Source: JANJUB01 sp964586225
GTDB lineage: Bacteria > Armatimonadota > Fimbriimonadia > Fimbriimonadales > Fimbriimonadaceae
NCBI GenBank assembly: GCA_964586225.1
Contig: CAZPHD010000004.1
Location: forward strand, 1-64,000
Direction: 5' to 3'
DNA: 64,000 bases
In this document: positions 8,681 through 18,255 of the stretch, piece after piece
How positions within the stretch are numbered: position 1 is the first letter of the stretch
Layout of the letters: every line of letters begins with the position of its first letter
Notes under the pieces: generated by a model
Told to the model about the DNA's origin: nothing
Databases searched by the model: none
The model's input: only the letters and a program-made list of their open reading frames with translations
Made by a program: the position numbers and the translations under genes

Positions 8681-9136
8681 ATGTCTACCAATATGAACAG
8701 TAAACACGACCTGCCTGCGCGGTCCGATGCGCTCCTTGCCGCCGTTCCCAAGCCGAAGGACTCGCCGTTCATCAGCGAGAAGTACCTGCGGCGCAAGGTC
8801 ATCCGAGATGCGCAAATTGACCCGAAGGTGATTGCGCCTCCGGACCTGGCGGCTCCGCTCACCTTCGCTGAAGTTCGGGCTGTGCTCCGGTCATGTCAAC
8901 TCACCGCGCACCAGCGAGTGGTCGTTTACCAGGTTTTGGAGGGAAGAACGCTTGAAGAGATTGGGGCTGGCCACGTGAGTCGGCAAGCGATTTGGAAGAC
9001 TTTTCAAGCGGCGCTCAAGAAGATTCGGTCCCATTGGGACGTCTATCCCTACAGCGGCCTCGCCGACGTCTATCGATCCGAGATTCGTCGAAAAGGTCGG
9101 GTGACGCCATCTGCACGCGGTAAACTGGTGGGATAG
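8681..9136 (+). CDS. Small HTH protein resembling sigma region 4
   Basis: A 151-aa protein whose only recognisable part is a C-terminal helix-turn-helix (LTAHQRVVVYQVLEGRTLEE, then IGAGHVSRQAIWKTFQAALKK, about residues 72-115). This resembles sigma-70 region 4 or a LuxR-type DNA-binding domain. The N-terminal third is charged and unrecognised. The start ATG 8681 is chosen because a promoter -10 box lies 6 nt upstream; an in-frame TTG at 8645 is the promoter -35 itself. It is probably a transcription regulator. The following zinc-ribbon/TPR gene starts 16 bp later. Confidence 0.7.
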   Translation: MSTNMNSKHDLPARSDALLAAVPKPKDSPFISEKYLRRKVIRDAQIDPKVIAPPDLAAPLTFAEVRAVLRSCQLTAHQRVVVYQVLEGRTLEEIGAGHVSRQAIWKTFQAALKKIRSHWDVYPYSGLADVYRSEIRRKGRVTPSARGKLVG

Positions 9137-9152
9137 GCGGCCTGGAGGCGAT

Positions 9153-10373
9153 ATGATCGCGTGCAAACATTGTGAGACTGAGAACAGCCTGGATAGCGCG
9201 TTCTGTAAGAGTTGCGGGCTAGAACTGCCCGCTGACGAGCGTGATACGGTCCGCAACGAGCTTCAAAAACTCGTCGCTGAAGGCTACGCGTTGCTCGGTC
9301 AGAATCGGACCGAAGAAGCGGCGCTGGTTGCGCAAAAGGTTCTTGAGGACATGCCGAACTCGTCGGACGCGCTTTCGCTCCTTGGTATGTGCCACGAGCG
9401 CAACGAAGACCTGCTTGCCGCGCTTCAGTGCTACGAGCGCGTCGTGGAGTTGAATCCGGATTCGGCACTCGACAAGATTAAAGTTCAGAGCATGCGGAAT
9501 TCGCTGGCTCGCCACCTCAAGGAGGACAGGAAGCCGAACCGGGCGATTGCCCTGGTTGGTGCTGCGGCCGCAATTGTGGTGGTGGCGTCGATTGGTGGTA
9601 TCGTCGCCACCTTGGTTACGCGTCCGGCAAGCGCGACCGTGGTCAAGAACGACTCGGCTCCGGTCATGGATATGGGTGCCCCGTTCGCCACGGGCGCTAC
9701 GAAGTTGCCCACCACCGAAACTCCTCCTGTGGCCCAGCCAGAGCAAGTCACGAATCCAGGCGGCGTTCCGCCGGTGGGTCAGGCGGGCGGAAACCCTGCG
9801 ATTCGGATTCCTCAATTGCCGGGTGGTGGTCGAGGCACGTTGCCTGATGTGAATGGTGGCAACGGTGGCAATGTACCGTTCCCCGTCGACCCGGGAACGA
9901 CGATTGTGCCGGAGCAACCTCGTCGAGGTCCAGACGAACCGGTGCCTGATGTGCCCGTGGGCGATCGGAGCAACCCGCCCCAGGATCCGCCTAAGGAAGA
10001 CCCTAATCGCGGCATTGAGATCAAGGTTAGCAAGGGGCAGCAGCGCAATGCTGGCGGCACCGAACCCATTCGCGAGGACAGCGGTAACAACCTTCAAAGC
10101 CTCATGACGGCGGCTCAAGAGCAGTATCTTGTGGGCCAGTTTGCGAAGGCGGCCAGCCTCTACGAGCAAGCACTGCGCGCAGGTGGTGATCCGGGTCGTG
10201 TGAACCAGCGTATTGGGCAGTGCTACGAGCGCCTTGGAAAAGCTTCGGAAGCGATTGCAGCCTATACTCGCGCTGAAGCAAGTCTTCAGTCGGCGGTAAA
10301 CGCGGGGCGGAGTTCGGCGAAACCAACGCTTGAGGCGGTCCAGCGGGCGCTGCGCAATCTCCGGGGCGCTTAA
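9153..10373 (+). CDS. Zinc-ribbon, TPR and single-TM protein
   Basis: A 406-aa protein. It starts with a zinc ribbon (CKHCETENSLDSAFCKSCGL: CxxC...CxxC, residues 4-23) and a TPR pair (about 45-105). A transmembrane helix follows (AIALVGAAAAIVVVASIGGI, about 130-155), then a long Pro/Gly-rich linker, and a C-terminal TPR pair (QEQYLVGQFAKAASLYEQAL; CYERLGKASEAIAAYTRAE). The layout puts the ribbon inside and the C-terminal TPR outside the membrane. It is followed after 2 bp by a second TPR protein, so the pair probably works as an envelope-associated scaffold. No enzymatic motif is visible. Confidence 0.75.
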   Translation: MIACKHCETENSLDSAFCKSCGLELPADERDTVRNELQKLVAEGYALLGQNRTEEAALVAQKVLEDMPNSSDALSLLGMCHERNEDLLAALQCYERVVELNPDSALDKIKVQSMRNSLARHLKEDRKPNRAIALVGAAAAIVVVASIGGIVATLVTRPASATVVKNDSAPVMDMGAPFATGATKLPTTETPPVAQPEQVTNPGGVPPVGQAGGNPAIRIPQLPGGGRGTLPDVNGGNGGNVPFPVDPGTTIVPEQPRRGPDEPVPDVPVGDRSNPPQDPPKEDPNRGIEIKVSKGQQRNAGGTEPIREDSGNNLQSLMTAAQEQYLVGQFAKAASLYEQALRAGGDPGRVNQRIGQCYERLGKASEAIAAYTRAEASLQSAVNAGRSSAKPTLEAVQRALRNLRGA

Positions 10374-10375
10374 TC

Positions 10376-11902
10376 GTGCGGCGCCTAGTTGGGTTGGGCC
10401 TCTTGTTCGTCGCGGCTAACGCCGCACCGTCCAGCATTCTCATTGTGCAGAACACTTTGGGCTCGCGCGGCGACGATGCGGATGCTCAACGCAACCTGAC
10501 CCAGCTCATTGCTGAAGGTTTTGACCAGGACGGAAGACTCACCGCAATCGCGTGGTCACTTTCCGACCCCGTGTTTCGCCAAGCCGCGAGTGAGAAGCTT
10601 GTCACGTACAACGATAATCCCGACCTCAGCGAAGTCTTGGCCGCCGCCGACAAGATGAAGGCGGAGTATGTGCTGACCCTCGGAGTATTCCGGCGCGAAA
10701 ACCAGATCGTCGGTCGCGCGCAGCTTTACCGGCGCGGGCGCTCAGTTTGGCGTGACCCCGACGGGTCGAACGCGACCGGGGCGAGGGCGCAGGGCGAACG
10801 GGGCGATGCCCGCATGTTCACCGTGCTCACGAGTGGTCGCGTAGATTATCCGAATTCGCTTCGGGCCGCCGCCACTACCTGGTGCCAACTGCTTTTTGAT
10901 GCGCCGCTGAAGTCGCTCGCCCCGAAACCCCGAACGGATCATCCAGAGCCCGACCCCGGAGTGAAGCCGGTTATTCCCGAAACCCCGCCGGTGAAGAAGG
11001 TCGACAACGGCCAACTGATGACCGACGTGATGAAACTCCTTGCGAGCAAGAAGACCGCGGAGGCGATCGCGATGCTTCGCGATGCGATTGACGTTGAACC
11101 CCTCGATGTTGAGCGGCGCAAGGCCCTCACGAATGCCCTTGTCACGGCGGGCTACACCGAAACAGCGGCCCGCGAGGCTCGGCGCGCGGCTCTCCTTTTC
11201 CCCGATCACGTGGACATGTGGGCGCTGGCGGCTCGCCTGTGGCTCTCGCTGGAGAACTTCGACGAAGCAAACGCGGACCTAAACGAGGCGGTCGTTCGGC
11301 AACCTGAAAGCGTGCAGACACGCTTGCTTCTGGCTGAAGTGGCGCTGGGCAAGTTGCAGACCGAGATCGCGCTTCCTCACCTGGACTTTGCTATTCAGCA
11401 GGCTCCTTCGGGTGATGCTTACTTTAAACGTGCTCTCGCGAAAGCACTCAACGACGATCCAACCGGTGCAGCGACGGACCTTGCGGAAGCCAAGAAGCTG
11501 GGCTTTGGCACCGACCCGCTAGCTCAACGCACGCAGTATGCGGCCGCAATCCGGGTTTGCCATGCCGCCATGCAAGAGGCGGTTGTCGCGATCCGCACGA
11601 TTGTTCCCAAGGCTCGCGCCAGCTTTGGCAGCAAGGAAGTTCGCGACGATCAGCGTATGGTGGCCAAGCGTCTCGAGTCACTCAGCAGCATCATCGATAT
11701 GGTGCCTCTGCCTGAGACTTACAAGAATTCCCATGGCAAGCGGACTTTGGCATTGAGTTTGCTAGCACAATCAGCAGGAGAACTCGGTGCGTTCCTTGAT
11801 TCGGGAGCGGACGGATCTGTCAATGAGGCGGTGATCTCGTTGACCGAGGCCATTCGGGCTTTGCAAGAAGCTGAAGCCGCCTATCGCGCCGAGCGCTCCT
11901 GA
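10376..11902 (+). CDS. Secreted TPR protein
   Basis: A 508-aa protein with a signal peptide (RRLVGLGLLFVAANA), an N-terminal domain resembling TolB/CsgG-like alpha/beta architecture (LIAEGFDQDGRLTAIAWSLS, MKAEYVLTLGVFRRENQIVG), a Pro-rich linker, and several TPR units from about residue 215 (VMKLLASKKTAEAIAMLRDA; ALVTAGYTETAAREARRAAL). GTG 10376 begins 2 bp after the preceding stop, so it is co-transcribed with the zinc-ribbon/TPR gene. A periplasmic assembly or tethering role is inferred. Confidence 0.72.
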   Translation: MRRLVGLGLLFVAANAAPSSILIVQNTLGSRGDDADAQRNLTQLIAEGFDQDGRLTAIAWSLSDPVFRQAASEKLVTYNDNPDLSEVLAAADKMKAEYVLTLGVFRRENQIVGRAQLYRRGRSVWRDPDGSNATGARAQGERGDARMFTVLTSGRVDYPNSLRAAATTWCQLLFDAPLKSLAPKPRTDHPEPDPGVKPVIPETPPVKKVDNGQLMTDVMKLLASKKTAEAIAMLRDAIDVEPLDVERRKALTNALVTAGYTETAAREARRAALLFPDHVDMWALAARLWLSLENFDEANADLNEAVVRQPESVQTRLLLAEVALGKLQTEIALPHLDFAIQQAPSGDAYFKRALAKALNDDPTGAATDLAEAKKLGFGTDPLAQRTQYAAAIRVCHAAMQEAVVAIRTIVPKARASFGSKEVRDDQRMVAKRLESLSSIIDMVPLPETYKNSHGKRTLALSLLAQSAGELGAFLDSGADGSVNEAVISLTEAIRALQEAEAAYRAERS

Positions 11903-11915
11903 CTTTCAGGGGCGT

Positions 11916-12515
11916 ATGGAAATCGTGTTGTATCTGGCTGGCGCATTGCTTGCGTCGGTGGCGGGAGGATACGCTTTCACAACCGTCTCGAATCGGCGTC
12001 GTCGGGTGTCACCAGCAATAGGAACGACCTTGCGTATTCGGGCTCATGCTGGCGTCTATCGAAGCAAGCTCCTTGCCATTGAAGGCGACTTCTGGCGAAT
12101 CAGCGTGCCCTTGCAACGTAACCACTACGTTCCCCTTCGCGATGGCGAGCGAATCACCATCGAAGCCCCCGTCAAGGGCGGCGTGTACTTGTTCAAGACG
12201 CTGGTTCGTTGCTTTGACGAGGACCGCAACGAGCTTCTCTTTGAGGTTCCAGTTCTGACGGCGCCCCGCGAGCGAAGGTTAGAACCACGGCGTACTCGTT
12301 ACGAGGAAGTGCTGATCGATGACTCGCCCGCGCTACTCGTCGACGTGTCCAGGCACGGGGCGAAACTGCGAGTCAATCGGCGGATCCCATTGGGCGAGCG
12401 AATCAAACTGCGCTTGCCGGAGGGGATGGTCGTTGGTTGGGTAATCGACGTTGCGCCGATCCGGACGGGCGAGGGCGAGTATCTGCGGGTTCGGTTCGAA
12501 ACACCCTTGCCCTAG
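11916..12515 (+). CDS. PilZ-domain protein with membrane anchor
   Basis: A 199-aa protein: an N-terminal transmembrane helix (residues ~3-22), a YcgR-N-like beta domain (VPLRDGERITIEAPVKGGVY), and a C-terminal PilZ domain with the arginine motif RRLEPRRTRYEE (about 119-130) and DVSRHGAKL (about 142-150). PilZ domains bind cyclic di-GMP, so this is a candidate second-messenger effector at the membrane. It lies 13 bp after the TPR gene in the same direction. Confidence 0.82.
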   Translation: MEIVLYLAGALLASVAGGYAFTTVSNRRRRVSPAIGTTLRIRAHAGVYRSKLLAIEGDFWRISVPLQRNHYVPLRDGERITIEAPVKGGVYLFKTLVRCFDEDRNELLFEVPVLTAPRERRLEPRRTRYEEVLIDDSPALLVDVSRHGAKLRVNRRIPLGERIKLRLPEGMVVGWVIDVAPIRTGEGEYLRVRFETPLP

Positions 12516-12536
12516 GCCACACGTCTGTTTAGGCGT

Positions 12537-12923
12537 ATGGAGATCCACGAGCCGTTTCGTCCGGCAACGCTGCAACTGATCGCGATCCTTGGCGGTGCGG
12601 TGGCGCTGTATTTCTTTTGGAAGCTATGCCGCGCGGTGGTGAAGTGGGGCTTCTTCATCGGTTACTTCGTCCTGGGGGCGTTGCTGACATGGTTCTTCCA
12701 GCCGGGGATGAGCGTAGGCTTGACGCTCGCGGGCGGCGTGGGGTTTGCGTGGACGGTAATGGCGATCAAGTCGAAGCTGTGGAAACTGATCGGTGCGGTG
12801 GCCGTGATCGCGGCGGTGCCCTTTGCCGGACCGGCGGCGGAGCGCATTGCGGAGTGGGCATTTCCGGAAGATGTGCCAAGGGCCCAGGAACCTCCGAAGA
12901 AGGTGCCAGAGCGGAAGAAGTAG
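12537..12923 (+). CDS. Small membrane protein
   Basis: A 128-aa protein with about three hydrophobic segments (LQLIAILGGAVALYFFWKLC; WGFFIGYFVLGALLTWFF; LIGAVAVIAAVPFAGPAA) and a basic, proline-rich tail ending in PERKK. No family recognised. It follows the PilZ gene by 21 bp and closes the rightward cluster. Confidence 0.65.
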   Translation: MEIHEPFRPATLQLIAILGGAVALYFFWKLCRAVVKWGFFIGYFVLGALLTWFFQPGMSVGLTLAGGVGFAWTVMAIKSKLWKLIGAVAVIAAVPFAGPAAERIAEWAFPEDVPRAQEPPKKVPERKK

Positions 12924-12925
12924 GT

Positions 12926-12983
12926 GAGTGGGACCGGTTGGGCATGTAGGGCAGCGGTCCGACAGGTCCAACCGGACCCACTC
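12926..12983. terminator. 16-bp inverted repeat, bidirectional terminator
   Basis: GAGTGGGACCGGTTGG (12926-12941) pairs with 12968-12983, 15 of 16 positions. It lies between the small membrane protein and convergent hisD, reaching the hisD stop. A shared terminator is likely, without a T-run. Confidence 0.6.
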
Positions 12984-14326
12984 TACTCCCGCCGAATCGT
13001 CGCCCCACGCGCGTGCGCAGGGAAGCCCTCGAGATTCGCGAGCGTGTCGACGATCGGCACCAACTCCTCCAGATCAGCCTCCGAAAGGCGCACCACGCTC
13101 TGAAACTTCATGAACGTCATCACGTTCACGGGCGAGCCGTAGCGGGCCGCCCGGGCGGTCGGAAGGGTGTGCGAAGGGCCAGCCGCGTAGTCGCCGCTGG
13201 ACTCGGGCGTCCAATCGCCGACCAGGATGCAACCCGCATTCTCGACTTGGTCAACCACGTCCCAAGCGCTTTCGATCGCGAGCGACAGATGCTCCGGAGC
13301 AATTTCGTTCACGAGTTCGACCGCCTCTGCAAGATCGCGGGCGACGATCGCCAGGCCGAAGTCTTCCAAAGCCCGTCGCATGGTCGCTTCGCGGGGTGCT
13401 CCGCGAAGTTGGTCATCAACCGCAGCGAGCACTTCGGCAAGCTTGCTCTCCGAGGTCGTGACCAGATAGCCCGCATTGTCGGCCGCATGCTCAACCTGGG
13501 TCAGCAGGTCGGCTGCGACCCACGCCGCGTTCGCCGATTCATCAAACAGCACGCACACTTCGCTCGGTCCGGCGTAACCATCAAGGCCAACGGTGCCCCA
13601 GAGCTGGCGCTTGGCCTCATTCACGTACCGGTTGCCTGGCCCGACCACAACGTCGCACCGCGAAACCGACTCGGTCCCCAAAGCCAGGCCGGCAACAGCC
13701 GCTGCACCTCCGACTTTGATCACGTGGTCGACATGGAGGTGTCGCGCCGCCACCAGCACCGCAGGATGAATGGAGCCATCGCGCCGGGCGGGTGTCGTGA
13801 CCGTCACTTTGGGCACCATCGCCACGTTCGCGGGGCCGACGTTCATGTACACGGAACTCGGATAGGTGGCCTCCCCTCCGGGAACGTACACACCCGCATG
13901 TCGCACGGGGCGCATCTGCTGACCAAGTTCGCCGCCCTGGTCGGTCTCTTCGAGCCACCGGTACGCCTGACGCGACAGACCCTCGAACCGCGACTCACCC
14001 AGGTCGACCGCGTCCATCGTTTCTGTGAGATAGTAAAGCTGGGCCTCGTGGAACCGCATGACACGGTTGATCGCCGTTTGAAGGGCGTCATGCTGCACTT
14101 CAGTTAGGGCCCGTTCGGCAGCGTCGAACTCCGCCTCCGAGACCACGAGCGAGTTCAGTTCGGGGGCATCAAATCGGCGCGCGGCATCGAGCAGCGCGGC
14201 ATCTCCTCGTTGGCGCACGTCGTCGATGATCTGCGCGACCGTCGACCGCAACTCATCATCGGCACGGACAGCTTGTTGTCGAAGCGCTCCGGCAACGTCG
14301 TCGAGTCCACAGATGAGCTTTCTCAT
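12983..14326 (-). CDS. hisD: Histidinol dehydrogenase
   Basis: A 447-aa zinc enzyme oxidising L-histidinol to L-histidine, the last step of histidine synthesis. Signature stretches are YVPGGEATYPSSVYMNVGPA, VVGPGNRYVNEAKRQLWG, YAGPSEV, LLTQVEHAADN, INEIAPEHLSL-type (NEIAPEHLSLAIES) and AAGPSHTLPT. Length is normal. It overlaps the upstream hydrolase by 1 nt (TGATG), so translation is coupled. Confidence 0.95.
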   Translation of the reverse strand: MRKLICGLDDVAGALRQQAVRADDELRSTVAQIIDDVRQRGDAALLDAARRFDAPELNSLVVSEAEFDAAERALTEVQHDALQTAINRVMRFHEAQLYYLTETMDAVDLGESRFEGLSRQAYRWLEETDQGGELGQQMRPVRHAGVYVPGGEATYPSSVYMNVGPANVAMVPKVTVTTPARRDGSIHPAVLVAARHLHVDHVIKVGGAAAVAGLALGTESVSRCDVVVGPGNRYVNEAKRQLWGTVGLDGYAGPSEVCVLFDESANAAWVAADLLTQVEHAADNAGYLVTTSESKLAEVLAAVDDQLRGAPREATMRRALEDFGLAIVARDLAEAVELVNEIAPEHLSLAIESAWDVVDQVENAGCILVGDWTPESSGDYAAGPSHTLPTARAARYGSPVNVMTFMKFQSVVRLSEADLEELVPIVDTLANLEGFPAHARGATIRRE

Positions 14327-15003
14327 CAGAGGTTATGGCTCAAGAACGTGATCGTCTTGTCCCAGGCGACTTCGGCGGCGTCTGCGTTGAAAACCGCCGG
14401 ACGGTCGTCGTTGAAGAACGCGTGACCGACGCCAGGGAAGGTGTGGAACTCGTGCGGCTTGCCTAACTCGGTGAGTTGAGCGGACATCGCGGCCACGGCG
14501 GCCGGCGAAGCATACTCGTCGTGCTCGGCGAAGATGCCCAGCACAGGCGCCTCAAGCTGTTCAAACGGCGGATGGACGTTTGGATGCACACCGTAGAAAT
14601 CGACGCAAGCGCCAATCTGCTCGGGGTTGGTGGCGGCGGCAAACAGGCTGAGCTGACCGCCCATACAGAAGCCGACTACGCCAACCTTGTCGCCGAGCGT
14701 GGCTTCTTCTTCGAGAAGGCGCTGGATGGCACATCGGAGAATTTTCTCGGTTTCGCCAATGTTGAGGGCCATGAATAGGCTGGCCGCCTCGTCGGGCTCG
14801 GTCGTGGATTGGCCGCCGTAGAGGTCCGGGGCGAGGGCGCAGAACCCGGCCTGGGCAAAGCGATCAGTGACGCTCTTGATGTGACCCACGAGGCCCCACC
14901 ACTCCTGCAAGACGATCACGCCTTTGCCGTGACCGGTGGCGGGACGCGCGAGATAGCCATCGAAAGTCGTGCCGTCGCAGGCGAACTGAATCATGCCGCT
15001 CAT
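14326..15003 (-). CDS. Dienelactone hydrolase family protein
   Basis: A 225-aa alpha/beta hydrolase of the carboxymethylenebutenolidase family, cytosolic. The nucleophile elbow GFCMGGQ has cysteine in place of serine, as in true dienelactone hydrolases. The acid and base residues lie in FAEHDEYASP and PGVGHAFFNDD. It is directly upstream of and coupled to hisD (1-nt overlap). No pathway link to histidine synthesis is obvious, so the real substrate is unknown. Confidence 0.88.
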   Translation of the reverse strand: MSGMIQFACDGTTFDGYLARPATGHGKGVIVLQEWWGLVGHIKSVTDRFAQAGFCALAPDLYGGQSTTEPDEAASLFMALNIGETEKILRCAIQRLLEEEATLGDKVGVVGFCMGGQLSLFAAATNPEQIGACVDFYGVHPNVHPPFEQLEAPVLGIFAEHDEYASPAAVAAMSAQLTELGKPHEFHTFPGVGHAFFNDDRPAVFNADAAEVAWDKTITFLSHNL

Positions 15004-15050
15004 ACTTCAAGTATGGCGCGGCGCGGCCGTTTCGGGCCAAACTCGCGGTT

Positions 15051-17114
15051 ATGCTTGCTCGGTGTAGTTTTGCCGTCGTAGGGTTCCTCGTGGTGGCCGG
15101 ATGTTCGGCTCAGCTGACGCTGAACCAGATGCCGAGGTACGACCGGTATCAGAGACTGAGTCGTGAGATCCCAGCGAGTGTCGTCCGCGGGGAAGTCGGC
15201 GTGCGTTGGTCGGACGATGGCACCCAAGGCGGCTATGCGTTCCAGGGCAAGAACTACATCGTTGATCTGAAGACCGGCAAGGTGAGCGAAGGCGAGCTCA
15301 AGACGACCCCCCGCCCCACCCCGCCGCGTGACCCGCGTCGTCGGCCCGAGCGAGGACGCCAGTTCACCGAGGTCTTCTCAGTTGATGGCAAGTTGCGGGC
15401 GTTCTACAAGGACCGGAATGTGTGGCTAAGCGATCGCGACGGCAAGAACGAGCACGCGATCACGACGGAGGGATCGGAAGCGAAGCGCACCAAGTTTGGG
15501 CAGGCGAGCTGGGTCTACGGCGAAGAACTCGGCGTCATGGAGGCGATGTGGTTCTCGCCAGACGGCACGTTCCTCGCTTATTACGGCTTCGACGAGACGC
15601 CAGTCAAGGACTACTATCTGACGCTGGATCACGCGAAGTTCCAGACCACGCTCGATGTCGAGGCGTATCCGAAGGCGGGGGCGGACAACCCGATTGTCGG
15701 GCTCTACATTTACGACTTGGCCGCGAAGAAGTCCATCAAGGTGGACACCGATTTTGGCGATGCGACGGTTGGCCACTACGTCTACGATGTGCGTTGGGCA
15801 CCGGCGGGCACGACGCTGCTCTTCAACCGCACGAATCGCAAGCAGAACGTGATGCAGTTCTGCGCGGTGGATACAGCGGGGAAGTGCCGCGTGGTGGTCG
15901 AAGAGAAGCGGCCCCAGAGCTGGACCGAGAACTCGCCCCGCGTTCAGTATCTGGCCGATCAGCAGTCATTCATTTGGCGCTCGGATCGGAACGACTTCCT
16001 TAATTTCTATCTGGGGCACTTGGATGGTCGGCCGCTGAAGCCGCTCACGTCGCACAAGTTTGAAGTCGGTGCGATCGTGCGGGTTGATGAGGCGAAGAAG
16101 CTGGTTTGGTACACCGCGCGTTCGGGCGAGAATCCCTATCTGATGCAGCTGCATCGGATCAAAATGGACGGCACGGGTGATGTCCGGCTGACCGATCCGA
16201 AGTTCCACAACGCCGTGAATCTCTCGCCGAATGGCGACTTCTTTACGGCCCTGGAAGAGCGCATCAATGTTGCCCCGAAGACGACGTTGCGCGATGGCAA
16301 TGGCAAGCTCATTGCGACGCTCGCGGAGAGCAATCTGTCCAAGTTCAACGAACTCGGGCTCAAGCATTCCGAGCGGTTCATATGCAAGGCCGCCGACGGG
16401 GTCACCGACATCTACGGCACGCTGAACTTCCCGTCGGACTTCGATCCTTCGAAGCGTTACCCATTGATCGTGTCGGTGTATGCGGGGCCGGAGTCGGGTT
16501 CATCGAGCGAGCGATTCGACCTGCCGGACGCCGCCACGGAGTTTGGATTCTTGGTCGCTTCCATCGACGGTCGCGGGACGCAGAGCCGAGGCAAGGTCTT
16601 TTTGGAGTCGGTGTATGGGAAGCTGGGTGTGGTTGAGATCGACGATCAAGCGGCGGGGGTGAAGTATCTCGCGACGCGACCGTATGTGGACGGCAAGCGA
16701 GTCGGGATTCATGGCACGTCGTACGGCGGCTACGCGTCGGCGATGGCGATCCTGCGGCATCCGGACGTGTTTCAGGTGGCGGTCGCGAGTTCGAGCGTGA
16801 CGGATTGGCGGCACTACGACACGATCTATACGGAGCGTTACCAGGGCCTGCCGTGGGAGAACGAGAACAAGTCAGGCTACGATGCGGGATCCGCAATGTC
16901 GTATGTGGCCGATTTGAAGGGTCGCTTGATGCTGTTCTATGGGTCAGCGGATAACAACGTGCACCCGTCGAACACCTTGCAGTTGACGCAAGCCTTCCAG
17001 CGAGCAGGGAAGCGGTTTGACATGCTGGTGGGCACCGATGTCGGGCACGCGGGGATTCCCTCGAATCGGTTGTGGGAGTATTTCATCGAGCACCTGATCC
17101 TGCCGCACTCGTGA
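15051..17114 (+). CDS. S9 family dipeptidyl peptidase (DPP-IV-like lipoprotein)
   Basis: A 687-aa exported serine peptidase. A lipoprotein signal is visible (VVGFLVVAGCSAQ, lipobox Cys18). The middle is a DPP-IV N-terminal beta-propeller (about 60-420), and the C-terminal third is an alpha/beta hydrolase with the nucleophile GTSYGGY (about Ser557), the acid in GSADNNVHPSN (about 633) and histidine in VGHAG (about 664). It should cleave X-Pro dipeptides from peptides in the periplasm. Its 3' end overlaps the convergent SRPBCC gene by 32 bp. Confidence 0.92.
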   Translation: MLARCSFAVVGFLVVAGCSAQLTLNQMPRYDRYQRLSREIPASVVRGEVGVRWSDDGTQGGYAFQGKNYIVDLKTGKVSEGELKTTPRPTPPRDPRRRPERGRQFTEVFSVDGKLRAFYKDRNVWLSDRDGKNEHAITTEGSEAKRTKFGQASWVYGEELGVMEAMWFSPDGTFLAYYGFDETPVKDYYLTLDHAKFQTTLDVEAYPKAGADNPIVGLYIYDLAAKKSIKVDTDFGDATVGHYVYDVRWAPAGTTLLFNRTNRKQNVMQFCAVDTAGKCRVVVEEKRPQSWTENSPRVQYLADQQSFIWRSDRNDFLNFYLGHLDGRPLKPLTSHKFEVGAIVRVDEAKKLVWYTARSGENPYLMQLHRIKMDGTGDVRLTDPKFHNAVNLSPNGDFFTALEERINVAPKTTLRDGNGKLIATLAESNLSKFNELGLKHSERFICKAADGVTDIYGTLNFPSDFDPSKRYPLIVSVYAGPESGSSSERFDLPDAATEFGFLVASIDGRGTQSRGKVFLESVYGKLGVVEIDDQAAGVKYLATRPYVDGKRVGIHGTSYGGYASAMAILRHPDVFQVAVASSSVTDWRHYDTIYTERYQGLPWENENKSGYDAGSAMSYVADLKGRLMLFYGSADNNVHPSNTLQLTQAFQRAGKRFDMLVGTDVGHAGIPSNRLWEYFIEHLILPHS

Positions 17115-17541
17115 TCGCACGAACGGTCTGAGCGTGGCGGAAGGCGAAGGTGCGATCGATGTCGCGCTTGACGAAGGGCAAAGTGAGTCTGCCGAGGGGG
17201 CCAAGCGGCATGTCGAAGTCAATTTCGTCGACCAGCAAACAGCCCTCAGGGTGCGGCTCGAATCGGTGTCGGTGAACCCAACGACGAAATGGGGACTGCT
17301 CGGCGGTGTCGGTGAAGCCAAAGGGCGGGTCAACCTCGGAGATTCGCGCGTGCCATTCCAAACGGAGTGGCCCTAGCCGGAACCGAAGCACGTGAAGCGC
17401 GCCGTCTTTGAGCGGCATGGCCCCAACGACCTCTAACTGCCGGCCCGGGGGCGTCAGGCGCTCGATCGCTCCCGGCGCAGCATGAAACTGCCACACCACT
17501 TCGGGCAAAACTGGAAGCACCGACTCGTATCGAACGACCAT
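17083..17541 (-). CDS. SRPBCC-fold ligand-binding protein
   Basis: A 152-aa protein of the START/SRPBCC (polyketide cyclase-like) fold. It has SVLPVLPEVVWQFHAAPGAI at the N-terminus, a central RISEVDPPFGFTDTAEQSPF region, and the WVHRHRFEP and VDEIDFDMPLGPLG strands common to the family. Ligand unknown. It is convergent with, and overlaps by 32 bp, the peptidase gene. Confidence 0.8.
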   Translation of the reverse strand: MVVRYESVLPVLPEVVWQFHAAPGAIERLTPPGRQLEVVGAMPLKDGALHVLRFRLGPLRLEWHARISEVDPPFGFTDTAEQSPFRRWVHRHRFEPHPEGCLLVDEIDFDMPLGPLGRLTLPFVKRDIDRTFAFRHAQTVRAITSAAGSGAR

Positions 17542-17661
17542 GCCCGCTTCTACGTAGACTCAGAGAAGCAAATCGCTCGAAAAATCAAGCACCTGGGAAC
17601 TCTCCCGCACGCTAGCGCGTTAAAAAGTATAGCGATCACTTATCGCAGGAGGACATCCAGT

Positions 17662-18252
17662 TTGAAAACCCCGCTCATTGCTAGCCTCGCCCTTGCCGCC
17701 GCGCTCGTCGGCGCTCAGTCCACCACGTTCAAGATCGGCGGCAGCCCCGCCATGCAATCGTTCACGGTGGACAGCACCGCGGACTTTGAGGACTTTACCG
17801 GCACCACCCACGGCATCACCGGCTCGATCACCTTCGACCCCACCAAGAAGTCTGGCTCGGGCAAGCTGACCATCAACGTCGCCAGCATCAAGACCGGTAT
17901 CGATCTCCGCGACGAGCACATGCGTGCCGAAGGTTGGCTGAACACGGCCAAGTTCCCTAACGCAACGTTTGAAACCACGCGCGTCCAGCATGTGAACGGC
18001 AACAACTACCGCGTGACCGGCAACCTCACGCTCAAGGGCGTCACCAAGGTGATCACCACGAACGCGACCGTTCGCTACATGAAGGAGAGCGAGCAGACCC
18101 GCGCGGCTCGCTTCAAAGGTGACGTGGTGAACGTCAAGACCGAGTTCAAGATCAAGCTCTCCGACTACGGCGTGCAGATTCCTGCCCAGGCTAAGGGCAA
18201 GGTTGGCGAGTCGGTCACGATCAAGCTGAGCGTCTTCGGGACGACAGGCTAA
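17662..18252 (+). CDS. YceI family protein
   Basis: A 196-aa secreted lipocalin-like YceI protein that probably binds isoprenoid-type lipids in the periplasm. The start is TTG 17662, 9 nt after AGGAGG (17647-17652), giving a clean signal peptide (KTPLIASLALAAALVGAQST). Family motifs are TGITGS-type (THGITGSITFDPTK), DLRDEHMRAEGWLNTAKFPN and VTGNLTLKGVTK. The frame open from 17482 upstream is spurious. It is followed by a small membrane protein after 3 bp. Confidence 0.9.
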   Translation: MKTPLIASLALAAALVGAQSTTFKIGGSPAMQSFTVDSTADFEDFTGTTHGITGSITFDPTKKSGSGKLTINVASIKTGIDLRDEHMRAEGWLNTAKFPNATFETTRVQHVNGNNYRVTGNLTLKGVTKVITTNATVRYMKESEQTRAARFKGDVVNVKTEFKIKLSDYGVQIPAQAKGKVGESVTIKLSVFGTTG

Positions 18253-18255
18253 TCC

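Noticed and set aside
13013..14107. 364-aa plus-strand frame
   Set aside because: Antisense shadow of hisD.
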